A stretch of DNA of 64,000 nt from an uncultured Aquimarina sp. (lineage in GTDB: Bacteria > Bacteroidota > Bacteroidia > Flavobacteriales > Flavobacteriaceae), in assembly GCA_947496555.1 (NCBI GenBank), contig CANMDH010000014.1, forward strand, positions 50,259-114,258. Direction: 5' to 3'. Numbering within the stretch: position 1 is the first letter of the stretch; every line of letters starts with the position of its first letter. Below the pieces are notes generated by a model, which saw only the letters and a program-made list of their open reading frames with translations, was not told the origin of the DNA and ran no database searches. Shown one piece after another: positions 8,386 through 17,034 of this stretch. Position numbers and translations under genes: made by a program.

Positions 8386-8746
8386 AGGAGTAAAATTATG
8401 TAATGGGTTAAATAATAATCACTGCAAATTTAATTTTTTCCTGAATTATGACCCTATCAATTACTATTATTTATTTAAAAGAATATATTTTTTTCGCTTT
8501 ACAATTATTTAACAAACAAACAAAAATTACTTTAATTATTTGATAATCAATATTTTAATTTGTTTTATTTAAACAAATACTACTATTCCTGCTAAAGTTT
8601 GAGGTAAAACCGTAACCTAATATGCCTCAATCCTTTTTATCTTTGAAAAGTATTCCAATTACAATTTTTCCCTTACTTTTTTTGTTTTCCCCAACACTTA
8701 CCTCCTTAATCCTAAGGAGGTAAGTTCTTCTTTATACTATCCGTAA
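8386..8746. other. Non-coding AT-rich interval
   Basis: This 361-base stretch separates two minus-strand genes. It is strongly AT-rich, and the only distinct structure I see is the perfect palindrome at 8696-8725. Both strands lack a convincing coding frame. It should contain the promoter of the TTG-start gene, but I could not pick one. Confidence 0.6.
8696..8725. terminator. Perfect 13-bp inverted repeat, likely terminator of the DUF2807 gene
   Basis: ACTTACCTCCTTA and its exact complement TAAGGAGGTAAGT flank a 4-base loop, 22 bases past the DUF2807 stop. No clear T tract follows on the minus strand, so termination is not certain. The arms contain AAGGAGGT and ACCTCCTT, the textbook Shine-Dalgarno and anti-Shine-Dalgarno sequences. 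Confidence 0.6.
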
Positions 8747-9625
8747 TTAGAATAAATTTAAAATTTGACCTTCATTTTCTTTGCGAATGGTAATCAAGAG
8801 TTTTCTAAACCCTAAAGAATTTACTTTATATACTTTGGTGCCTGTAGTCCAGTTTTCTTTTTTTATGGCCTGTGGCATCATAGGAAATCCGTACCCAAAC
8901 CCGGATCCATCTGGTTTTGGCCCAACAACGAAGAAGTGATTTCTGGAAGAAGAATTATTTTTTATTTTAAACCTAATGTATTGGATGGTATCGTCTATAA
9001 CCTGGTTCGATTTTGAAATTGTTCTTTTGCTATCTCCTTTTAATTGTTTTGGTGTATTTACTGCTATAAGCTTTGCTTCTTTGTTTAATGTAGAGTTAAG
9101 CGTTCCTGTAACATTTACCTTGGCAGTTCCCCAACTCCATATGTTGATGATAGCATTTTTAGCGATCAAACGGGAGGCATCTACTTCACCCACCTCAGAA
9201 CCTATACTTAAATTTTCAGTTTTCCCTTTGGCTACTATTGTTCCTACCAGAGCCATTAATCTTATTTGGCTGTTATCTATATTAATAACCTTCGTGCTTT
9301 CATGCGTTCCTTGTTCTACTGCTTTTAGATTTGGTGCCCCTATAATTAACTTCACTTTTTGCGAAGGTTGTATCCATTCCTTTTGATCAATAGTAAGCGT
9401 TCGATTGGTAACGTCTCTTTCGATTAAATCAAATAAATTAGTATCTGTTGTTATGGTTATACTTTCCTCTAGAGAAGTATCAATTATAACTTCTGCATAG
9501 AAATTGATTTTAATCGTTTCTACTTGATCAATATTAAATGTTCTGGTTTCAATTTCCTTGTTACCTTTAATTTGTGCGGTGGTAGTTATGCTCCATAAGA
9601 AGAATATAATTTTTATAGTTTTCAT
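8747..9625 (-). CDS. DUF2807 (head GIN) secreted protein
   Basis: The 292-residue protein has a signal peptide (MKTIKIIFFLWSITTTAQ). Residues 25-200 fit the DUF2807 'putative auto-transporter adhesin, head GIN' fold: repeated short beta strands as in FYAEVIIDTSLEESITI, GAPNLKAVEQ and ASRLIAKNAIINIWSWGTAKV. The C-terminal 90 residues, with YIRFKIKNNSSSRNHFFVVG and a Gly/Phe-rich loop, are an extra domain I cannot name. It is probably a periplasmic or surface beta-helix protein. DoxX lies 47 bases upstream on the same strand and may be co-transcribed. Confidence 0.75.
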   Translation of the reverse strand: MKTIKIIFFLWSITTTAQIKGNKEIETRTFNIDQVETIKINFYAEVIIDTSLEESITITTDTNLFDLIERDVTNRTLTIDQKEWIQPSQKVKLIIGAPNLKAVEQGTHESTKVINIDNSQIRLMALVGTIVAKGKTENLSIGSEVGEVDASRLIAKNAIINIWSWGTAKVNVTGTLNSTLNKEAKLIAVNTPKQLKGDSKRTISKSNQVIDDTIQYIRFKIKNNSSSRNHFFVVGPKPDGSGFGYGFPMMPQAIKKENWTTGTKVYKVNSLGFRKLLITIRKENEGQILNLF

Positions 9626-9672
9626 GTTATATTTTTATAGTTGTTTAAATAGAGAAGAAGTAATACGAAGTT

Positions 9673-10197
9673 TTAAATAAGACCCAAATCAGATACTTTT
9701 ACTTTTGAAAGAAGCCATTTCTTGGCGATCAAATAATCTAATCCGAATCTTCCAGAACCCAGAACCAGGTTATAGATTGATAGCCATAGGAAACCCATTG
9801 CGGGAAGCATTCCCCATAATCCATCGTTCCATTTCTGAAAAAATATAGCCACAAGCATTGTGCACATAATAAAAAATGAAGCTATTCTGGTTTTTAAACC
9901 TAATGCAAGAAACATCCCGCCAATAGCTTCACTTGCTGCTCCCATCCAGGCAAAAAACACAGGGAACGTAACAAAAATTCCTCCGTACTCTGCAATATCT
10001 TTTGGGAACCAGTCTACAACTTCAAAAAGTGATAAGTCCTGTGCTCCATTGGGACTCCACGGTACTCCAAATTTACTACCGCCAAAATTTACTGCCAGAA
10101 AGTATCCGCAGGCTATTCTAGGTAGCGCAAATAATAGATCTGTATACCAGTATTTCATGGTTATCGGAGAGATAATTTTTTTCAATGCATTTTTCAT
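9673..10197 (-). CDS. DoxX family membrane protein
   Basis: The 174-residue integral membrane protein has four hydrophobic helices. The second is preceded by GGIFVTFPVFFAWMGAASEAIGG, and the helix containing ALGLKTRIASFFIMCTMLVA is the usual DoxX pattern. DoxX-type proteins are linked to quinone or thiol redox and stress roles in other bacteria; the role here is unknown. It sits upstream of the DUF2807 gene. A strong bidirectional terminator at 10266-10307 isolates it from the amylase. Confidence 0.83.
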   Translation of the reverse strand: MKNALKKIISPITMKYWYTDLLFALPRIACGYFLAVNFGGSKFGVPWSPNGAQDLSLFEVVDWFPKDIAEYGGIFVTFPVFFAWMGAASEAIGGMFLALGLKTRIASFFIMCTMLVAIFFQKWNDGLWGMLPAMGFLWLSIYNLVLGSGRFGLDYLIAKKWLLSKVKVSDLGLI

Positions 10198-10265
10198 GGT
10201 TTGACTTTTTTATTATTGAACTGTCCAAAAGTCAGAAACTAGTATCATTGTTTCGCCCCAAAACA

Positions 10266-10307
10266 AAATAAGACGGCTCAAATTATAATCTGAGCCGTCT
10301 TATTTTA
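10266..10307. terminator. Bidirectional terminator
   Basis: A perfect 16-bp stem (AAAATAAGACGGCTCA and its complement) has a 10-base loop and A/T tracts on both sides. It lies 24 bases after the amylase stop on the minus strand. Confidence 0.9.
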
Positions 10308-10330
10308 CTAGATATGGGGTATCTTAATCT

Positions 10331-12037
10331 CTACTTTTTGACTGCAAGTAAGGCAATGTAAAAGTTTGAATTGAAACTTATTTCATTCTTTACTACAGTC
10401 GCTTCTTCGTTAGAATAATGATCAACCAAAATAGTACCCTCGGGAAAGACTGAGTTTACTTTTATTGTCTTTTGTCCTTTGGGCAGATCTAATCCAACAA
10501 TCACTTTATCGGTGTATCCATCTTTTTGATAGTTTCTTGAGAAAACATACGGAGATTTTGATATCATCTTATGAGTTCCTGCTCCAACAGATGGGTGGTC
10601 TTTTCTAAATGTTCCTAGTTTTTGCCAATGACCTAGCAGCGTTTTGGTTTCTTCATTGTCCATGGCATCCCAGTTCATATTTGACCTTAGAGTTGCATCA
10701 CCCTCTGTGTCTTCAATAATGAGGGGTCTTGCTGTTTCATCTCCATAATATATTTGAGAAATACCAGGCGTCAATAAAAGTTTGGTGGCAGATTCGTACG
10801 TTTTGCTACGATCTTTATCAAAAGGATCGTCATCGTCATGAGAACTTATATAATTCATAACACTTTTTCCGGATAGGTTGGTGCTCAAAATCTTATTGTA
10901 TTTACGAAACAATTTCTCATAATTATTTTGAGCGGCATCGTATTTAAACTGAAAATTAATAAGATTATCAAATCCATTAGCAAAATAATCAACTTTCCGA
11001 TCTCCAAAATCATAATAGCGTTTCCCGTCAATTCCATAGCCATACAATTCTCCAAGCACATAAAATTCATTGTCATCAAGTACTTTATCAGGATTTTTAG
11101 ATTTCCATTCGGCAAAGGCAAGTTTTGCCTGCTCTGCAAGCACACTCCATGCACCTTCTTCAACATGCTTAACAGTATCTATACGGTAACCGTCGATTCC
11201 TAATTCCCGAACATAATCGGTAAGCCATTTGATGATATAGTTCTTAGGAGATTTTTTTAATCCTGTTTTGGTAAAGAATATGTCAAGTTCTGCTAATTCT
11301 ATTTCTAATCTGCCTTCAGCTTTCCACTTGTCTAAAAGTACTTTGGGTAGTTCTACTTCTTCGTCACTTTCTGTTTTTATATCGGGTAAGTTTTTAACCA
11401 AGGTACAAGTTACTGCGGTTTCATAATCCTTATAAGTACATTGTGGTTCGGTGCGCACCCAATTATCAGGCCATACCGGATCTTTTTCAGTTACCGGTCC
11501 AGTGTGGTTAAGCACAACATCCATAAGGATGCGGATGCCATTTTTATGAGCAACTTCTATTAATTGTTTCAGATCTTCATAAGTCCCATAATTTGGATCA
11601 ATTTTAGTCCAATCTTTGGCCCAATATCCGTGAAATGCATAAGTGTTTCCGGTACCTTCGTCGACACTATCATGAATTTGTTCTACAGCTGGGTTAAACC
11701 AAATTGCATCTACACCGAGTTTCTCAAAGTAACCTTCCTCAATTTTCTGGATAATACCTTTTAAATCTCCGCCTTCAAATCCTCTAAGTATTCCAGTTTT
11801 TTTTGTCCGATCTAAAACATTGTCATTTGTAATATCTCCGTTATTGAATCTGTCGGTAAGAAGGAAATATACATTTGCAGCTTCCCAAATAAAGGGCTTT
11901 TCCTTGTTAGTAGTTGTTTCTACATTATCATTTGTAGTGATTTCTGAAGTAGTTTTTCCCTCCTTTTCTGAATTACCTTTACACCCTACAATTATACATA
12001 GCAGTACTATTATGGTAATTTTTATAAAATTCTTCAT
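10331..12037 (-). CDS. Alpha-amylase family (GH13) lipoprotein
   Basis: The 568-residue protein has a lipoprotein signal (IIVGCKG, Cys19) and a GH13 catalytic barrel. Conserved region I is ILMDVVLNHTGP, the nucleophile Asp is in GYRIDTVKHVEEG, the acid/base Glu is in YVLGELYG, and the third acid is in YISSHDDDDPFD. It would cut alpha-1,4-glucans at the cell surface or in the periplasm. No SusC/SusD pair adjoins it, so it is not in an obvious polysaccharide utilisation locus. A second GH13 enzyme, the pullulanase, is about 38 kb away. The nearest regulator is the AraC-type gene just upstream on the same strand. Confidence 0.9.
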   Translation of the reverse strand: MKNFIKITIIVLLCIIVGCKGNSEKEGKTTSEITTNDNVETTTNKEKPFIWEAANVYFLLTDRFNNGDITNDNVLDRTKKTGILRGFEGGDLKGIIQKIEEGYFEKLGVDAIWFNPAVEQIHDSVDEGTGNTYAFHGYWAKDWTKIDPNYGTYEDLKQLIEVAHKNGIRILMDVVLNHTGPVTEKDPVWPDNWVRTEPQCTYKDYETAVTCTLVKNLPDIKTESDEEVELPKVLLDKWKAEGRLEIELAELDIFFTKTGLKKSPKNYIIKWLTDYVRELGIDGYRIDTVKHVEEGAWSVLAEQAKLAFAEWKSKNPDKVLDDNEFYVLGELYGYGIDGKRYYDFGDRKVDYFANGFDNLINFQFKYDAAQNNYEKLFRKYNKILSTNLSGKSVMNYISSHDDDDPFDKDRSKTYESATKLLLTPGISQIYYGDETARPLIIEDTEGDATLRSNMNWDAMDNEETKTLLGHWQKLGTFRKDHPSVGAGTHKMISKSPYVFSRNYQKDGYTDKVIVGLDLPKGQKTIKVNSVFPEGTILVDHYSNEEATVVKNEISFNSNFYIALLAVKK

Positions 12038-12125
12038 AAGTATTTAGTGGTTTAAAAAACGCTAATCTATAAAAACTAAAGTAAAAATTACAAAAAGCTG
12101 AATTGCGAAATTCATAAAATTATTC

Positions 12126-13316
12126 CTATTCAGTTTTATTATGTATTTGAAGGTATTGTGAAGGAGACATGTTGGTAAGCTTCTTAAAAACTCTGTTAAA
12201 CGTGGCTTTGCTGTTGAAACCACATTCATGAGCAATACCTAAAAGGGATAAATGTTTTTGTTTCCCTTCTTCCAGCATATTTTGTACGGCCATTACTCGA
12301 TAGGAATTTATAAAATCATTAAAGTTCTTCTGAAAACCACTATTAATAGTATCAGAAAGCTCAGGGACTTGGATTTTAAGCATTTTCGACAACTCGGTCA
12401 AGTTTAAATCAGGGTCTAGAAAGGGTTTTTCTTGATTCATAAAATCTTCGATCTGTGCTTTACGTTGAAGTAATTCTTTATGGGATTTTTTAGGAGTAGT
12501 CTTTATACTTTTCCTTTGATCTATATTAAAATCAAGACTATTAAGTTTATTGGTGTCCGTAAAATATCCTTTAATACCAATATAAATAATGGCTACTGCC
12601 GAAAAAAACTGAAACCACCAACGTTGTGTCCAATGTAAATCAATAATAAGGTCGCCTATAACACTTTGAAAAACGCTGTAAAGGAATAAGAAAGAGTATA
12701 TAAATAAGAAATTACGCATCCAATTAAGTTCTAACTTATAGGTGTTTGAGAAAAAATGTTGAATCTTGTTTTTGTAGTTATAGTACAATTGAAAAGTAAA
12801 TGCTAGGTATAACAACATTTGTAGATTTTCTACGATTCCAATCAGAGGTTGTATGTACTTTTGATCCAGATTAATTTTAAGGTATCCATTTTGGGTTTCT
12901 GCAAATCCTGGTTGACCTGCATCATAAATGAAAATGATAATTTTATAAACTACAAAGATCAATACTGGAACGAAATGTAAAAAGTCCTTTTTTCTGAATT
13001 TGAAATTGGAACTGGTAATTGCCTTTACATAAAAGTATAGCAATGGTCCAACCGCTAGGCTTAAAGCAATTAACCAATAATTTATTTTGGTGTTTCGGTA
13101 GGTGTCATACCAGTCCATAAAACCAATAGTATATGTGGTCCTGTGATACCCTGTAATAAAAATCAATAAAGCCAAAATTAAAGCCGGAACATATTTTTTC
13201 TGAGAATATCGTTGAAGTAATAAAAAGGCAAATATAAACGCCTGCAAAACTAACAACAACAGCGGCGTGCTATATAAATTAAAAGAAGGAAACTCGAATA
13301 GTACTATATGCTGCAT
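12126..13316 (-). CDS. Membrane AraC-type transcriptional regulator
   Basis: The 396-residue protein has seven hydrophobic segments in residues 1-250, for example LLLLVLQAFIFAFLLLQRY and LALLIFITGYH. A cytosolic AraC/XylS DNA-binding domain occupies about residues 290-396. The second helix-turn-helix signature is GIAHECGFNSKATFNRVFKK. This membrane-sensor-plus-AraC design is frequent in Bacteroidota, where ligands are mostly unknown. It lies 88 bases upstream of the amylase gene on the same strand, so it may regulate or be co-transcribed with that gene; this is inference. The gene starts divergently from menA. Confidence 0.87.
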   Translation of the reverse strand: MQHIVLFEFPSFNLYSTPLLLLVLQAFIFAFLLLQRYSQKKYVPALILALLIFITGYHRTTYTIGFMDWYDTYRNTKINYWLIALSLAVGPLLYFYVKAITSSNFKFRKKDFLHFVPVLIFVVYKIIIFIYDAGQPGFAETQNGYLKINLDQKYIQPLIGIVENLQMLLYLAFTFQLYYNYKNKIQHFFSNTYKLELNWMRNFLFIYSFLFLYSVFQSVIGDLIIDLHWTQRWWFQFFSAVAIIYIGIKGYFTDTNKLNSLDFNIDQRKSIKTTPKKSHKELLQRKAQIEDFMNQEKPFLDPDLNLTELSKMLKIQVPELSDTINSGFQKNFNDFINSYRVMAVQNMLEEGKQKHLSLLGIAHECGFNSKATFNRVFKKLTNMSPSQYLQIHNKTE

Positions 13317-13400
13317 ATTGCTAAGGTAAGAATTGAAAGAATTAATTTTTATTTTTTTTTAATTCAAAATGATGTTCCTTTGAATTCAAAATCATCTTAC

Positions 13401-14300
13401 ATGAATAAAATAACGGCTTGGATCTCTGCGGCACGTTTACGTACATTACCATTATCGGTTTCGGGGATTATTGTTGGATCGGCTTTGGGGCATAAGAGCT
13501 TTATAAACACCTCTGTCTTTTGGTTAGCTATTGCTACCACTCTGGGGTTGCAAATACTATCTAATTTTGCAAATGATTATGGTGATGGTGTTAAGGGAAC
13601 TGATAACGAAGATAGAATAGGACCAACCAGGGCGTTACAAAGCGGTGTTATATCTAAAAATGAGATGAAAATAGGGATAATTTTAACTTCTTTATTAACC
13701 TTGGCATTTGCAGTTATTTTGATATATACTGCTTTTGGAAAAGAAAACTTTACCTATTCGCTATTTTTCTTTGTTTTAGGGTTAGTGGCTATTACAGCGG
13801 CAATTAAATACACTATTGGCAATTCTGCATATGGATATAAGGGCTTGGGAGACGTCTTTGTTTTTATTTTTTTCGGATTGGTTAGTGTTGTTGGCTGTTA
13901 TTTTTTGTTTACTAAAAATCTCGCTTGGTTGGTTTTTCTGCCAGCAATTACCATCGGACTTTTAAGTACTGCCGTTTTGAACCTAAATAATATGCGAGAC
14001 CATGATAGTGATAAAAAAGCAGGTAAAAACACGTTGGTGGTTAAGCTTGGAGCCCAAACATCTAGAAAATATCACTTTTTTTTGATTTTTGGAGCCATGG
14101 TCGCTATACTTTGCTATAGTTTAATAGTCTATTCAAAACCGTTAGATTTATTGTTTTTAATTGCTTTTATTCCATTGTTCATTCATATTCGCAAGGTGGC
14201 TATAGTAAAAGAACCTAAATTGTTGGATCCTGAGCTTAAAAAAGTGGCTTTAACAACATTTTTGCTATCTATACTCTTTAGTCTGAGTCAGATTTTATAA
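13401..14300 (+). CDS. menA: 1,4-dihydroxy-2-naphthoate polyprenyltransferase
   Basis: The 299-residue UbiA-family membrane protein attaches a prenyl chain to DHNA in menaquinone synthesis. The first Asp-rich motif is NFANDYGDGVKGTDNEDR, and the second is NLNNMRDHDSDKKAGKNTL. About eight to nine transmembrane helices are visible. The open frame extends upstream to 13308, but those residues are unlike MenA and overlap the divergent AraC gene. The ATG at 13401 (MNKITAWISAARLRTLPLS) matches the family start. It is followed at 32 bases by the UPF0173 gene and then by menC and menE. Confidence 0.93.
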   Translation: MNKITAWISAARLRTLPLSVSGIIVGSALGHKSFINTSVFWLAIATTLGLQILSNFANDYGDGVKGTDNEDRIGPTRALQSGVISKNEMKIGIILTSLLTLAFAVILIYTAFGKENFTYSLFFFVLGLVAITAAIKYTIGNSAYGYKGLGDVFVFIFFGLVSVVGCYFLFTKNLAWLVFLPAITIGLLSTAVLNLNNMRDHDSDKKAGKNTLVVKLGAQTSRKYHFFLIFGAMVAILCYSLIVYSKPLDLLFLIAFIPLFIHIRKVAIVKEPKLLDPELKKVALTTFLLSILFSLSQIL

Positions 14301-14332
14301 TTTTCAGTACACAAATCATAATTGCAGTACTC

Positions 14333-15013
14333 ATGAAAATTACATTTTACGGGCAAAACACATTATTGATACAAATAAAAGATAAACATGTATTAATTGA
14401 CCCCTTTATTTCGGGTAATCCACTTTCAAAGGATAAGATAGATATAAACTCGATTAAAACAGATTACATTTTGCTTACACATGCTCATTTGGACCACGTA
14501 TTGGATGCAGAAGCTATTGCCAAAGCTAATAATGCGACCATAGTTTCTAACTATGAGATAGCAATGTATTATCAGAAAAAAGGAATTGAAGTGCATCCTA
14601 TGAATCACGGAGGAAACTGGGATTTTGAATTTGGTAGAGTGAAATATGTAAACGCTATACATACCAGTAGTTTTGAAGATGGTACTTACGGTGGCCAACC
14701 TGGAGGTTTTGTTATCGAAGGGGAACATAAAACAATTTATATTGCAGGAGATACAGCCTTAACTATGGATATGAAGTTAATTCCGTTACATGCAAAATTG
14801 GATCTCGCGATTCTTCCGATTGGGGACAATTTTACTATGGGAATTGATGATGCTATCATCGCCAGTGACTTTGTTGAATGTGATAAGGTTCTTGGGGTGC
14901 ATTATGATACTTTTGGATATATTGAAATTGATCATGATGAGGCAAAACGTAAATTCTTTGAAAAGAACAAAGATTTAATGCTACTAGAAATAGGGGAGAG
15001 CCTCGAATTATAA
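14333..15013 (+). CDS. UPF0173 metal-dependent hydrolase (MBL fold)
   Basis: The 226-residue protein has the metallo-beta-lactamase metal motif LTHAHLDHVLD near residue 49, a second His in NAIHTSSF, and the GDTA and HYDTF motifs of UPF0173. It is a cytosolic hydrolase of unknown substrate. It sits between menA and menC, and its stop codon TAA shares its last base with the menC ATG at 15013, so translation is coupled. Its place inside the menaquinone run invites a link to that pathway, but nothing in the sequence proves one. Confidence 0.88.
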   Translation: MKITFYGQNTLLIQIKDKHVLIDPFISGNPLSKDKIDINSIKTDYILLTHAHLDHVLDAEAIAKANNATIVSNYEIAMYYQKKGIEVHPMNHGGNWDFEFGRVKYVNAIHTSSFEDGTYGGQPGGFVIEGEHKTIYIAGDTALTMDMKLIPLHAKLDLAILPIGDNFTMGIDDAIIASDFVECDKVLGVHYDTFGYIEIDHDEAKRKFFEKNKDLMLLEIGESLEL

Positions 15014-16047
15014 TGAAAGCGACCTATCACAAACATATTTTACAATTCAAAAAGCCAAGTGGTACATCGCGTGGAATTTTAAAAACCAAAGAAACCTGGT
15101 TCATCACTATTAACGATGGATCAAAATATGGGATAGGAGAATGTGGAATCCTTAGAACCTTAAGTATTGATGATCGACCAGATTATGAAGAAAAGCTACA
15201 ATGGATTTGTGATCATATCCATTTGGGAGTTGAAGCACTTTGGAGCGAACTCATTGAATTCCCTAGTATTCAGTTTGGTGTAGAGATGGCATTTAAGTCT
15301 TTAGAAAGTGATTCGCCTTTTTTATTATTTCCCTCTGCATTTACCAGAAATGAAGATCCTATTTCTATCAATGGTCTTATTTGGATGGGAGATAAGGAAT
15401 TTATGAAACAACAGATAGAGGAAAAGCTAGATCAGGGTTTTGATTGTATTAAAATGAAAATAGGAGCCATTGATTTTCAAACTGAACTTGATTTGTTAAG
15501 CTATATCCGATCACAATTTTCATCAGAAGTGATCGAACTTCGAGTTGATGCCAATGGTGCTTTCTCTCCTCAAGAAGCGTTGGGTAAATTACAACGACTT
15601 TCTGAGTTTGATTTGCATAGCATAGAGCAACCTATTAAACAAGGACAGTTTGAAGAAATGGCAATACTGTGCCAAAATACTCCATTACCCATTGCATTAG
15701 ACGAGGAATTAATTGGAGTCTTTGATGTAACAGAAAAGAAAAAGCTGCTACAAACAATACAACCACAATACATCATTCTTAAACCAAGTTTAATAGGAGG
15801 GTTTAAAGGAACTAAAGAGTGGATTAATTTGGCAGAGGAGCTTGATATAGGCTGGTGGATCACCAGTGCTTTAGAAAGTAATATTGGATTAAACGCTATA
15901 GCTCAATATACGTATACTCTAAAAAATAAAATGCCCCAGGGATTGGGAACAGGAGGTCTCTTTACAAATAACTTTCAATCTCCATTACAGGTAAATGATG
16001 GGGCTTTACTTTATAATAACCAAACAAAATGGCTAGTGAATTTTTAA
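15013..16047 (+). CDS. menC: o-succinylbenzoate synthase
   Basis: The 344-residue enolase-superfamily protein dehydrates SHCHC to o-succinylbenzoate in menaquinone synthesis. The catalytic Lys pair is in CIKMKIGAIDF. Metal ligands are in LRVDANGAF, SIEQPI and ALDEELIG, and the second Lys is in IILKPSLIGGF. The overlap with the UPF0173 gene and the nearby menE support the MenC assignment over dipeptide epimerase, which shares the fold. Confidence 0.92.
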   Translation: MKATYHKHILQFKKPSGTSRGILKTKETWFITINDGSKYGIGECGILRTLSIDDRPDYEEKLQWICDHIHLGVEALWSELIEFPSIQFGVEMAFKSLESDSPFLLFPSAFTRNEDPISINGLIWMGDKEFMKQQIEEKLDQGFDCIKMKIGAIDFQTELDLLSYIRSQFSSEVIELRVDANGAFSPQEALGKLQRLSEFDLHSIEQPIKQGQFEEMAILCQNTPLPIALDEELIGVFDVTEKKKLLQTIQPQYIILKPSLIGGFKGTKEWINLAEELDIGWWITSALESNIGLNAIAQYTYTLKNKMPQGLGTGGLFTNNFQSPLQVNDGALLYNNQTKWLVNF

Positions 16048-16066
16048 ATTAACAACACAAACAAAT

Positions 16067-16957
16067 ATGTATATAGCACAAGGAAAACAAGGAAAAATAG
16101 GACTCTGGAAATACTTCCCGATACCCCTAATATTTATTGGTATTATGGGGCTTCAGTTTCTTTTTGTAGTGGTTATGAATATCGATATGACTGCACTAAT
16201 GGAGCAAGAAATAATAAAAAAAGGAAAGAATAGATTTTTTGCAGAGAATATGCTTTTTATGGCAGTATTTATGGCGGCCTTACTTTTTTGGGTAAAATTT
16301 GTACACAAACAAAGTATTTTATCGCTTACGACTTCAAGAAAAAAAATAGACTGGGGTAGAATATTTTTTATCTTCGGTTTAATGTCTTCATTTATTATTA
16401 TTTCAACATTAGCTGTTTATTTTTTGTATCCTGATACCTACCAAATTAATTTTGAACCAGAACCATTTTTGATTCTTACTCTTATTGCTGTTTTATTGGT
16501 TCCGATTCAAACCAGTTTTGAAGAATACCTCTTCAGAGGGTATTTGATGCAAGGAGTTGGTATAGCAACAAAAAGCAAATTGATTGCCTTGCTGTTTACT
16601 TCTATTCTTTTTGGAGTTATGCATATTTCAAATCCCGAGGTTGGTAAAATTGGACCTATTATTATGGTGTACTATATAGGAACAGGCCTGTTTTTAGGTA
16701 TTATTACATTAATGGATGAAGGATTGGAATTGGCATTAGGGTTTCATGCCGCAAATAATCTTGTTACTGTTTTATTAGTAACCGCAGATTGGACAGCACT
16801 TCAAACTGATTCTATCTTTATCGATGTATCCGATCCAAGTTCGGGATATGAAATATTGTTTCCGGTACTTATTATTTTTCCTCTTTTTCTCTTTATTTTA
16901 TCCAAAAAATATAAATGGACCAATTGGAAAGACAAACTACTTGGTACAGTAAATTAA
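16067..16957 (+). CDS. CPBP family intramembrane protease
   Basis: The 296-residue membrane protein has about eight transmembrane helices. The CPBP (Abi/CAAX protease-like) motifs are all present: EEYLFRGYLMQG (EExxxR), FGVMHISNP (FxxxH) and LGFHAANN. It is presumably a membrane glutamic-type endopeptidase. It lies between menC and menE in the same direction with gaps of 19 and 77 bases. As with UPF0173, any role in quinone synthesis is only suggested by position. Confidence 0.88.
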   Translation: MYIAQGKQGKIGLWKYFPIPLIFIGIMGLQFLFVVVMNIDMTALMEQEIIKKGKNRFFAENMLFMAVFMAALLFWVKFVHKQSILSLTTSRKKIDWGRIFFIFGLMSSFIIISTLAVYFLYPDTYQINFEPEPFLILTLIAVLLVPIQTSFEEYLFRGYLMQGVGIATKSKLIALLFTSILFGVMHISNPEVGKIGPIIMVYYIGTGLFLGIITLMDEGLELALGFHAANNLVTVLLVTADWTALQTDSIFIDVSDPSSGYEILFPVLIIFPLFLFILSKKYKWTNWKDKLLGTVN

Positions 16958-17034
16958 TAATATATTTATAATGTACTTTTTACAATTTGATAACATGTTT
17001 ATATGAGATAAAATTGAAATTTGGATACACAATC

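Noticed and set aside
8595-8650. Bacteroidota promoter (TATCTTTG near 8640)
   Set aside because: The nearest TTTG is about 36 bases upstream, outside the accepted spacing, and no plus-strand gene follows.
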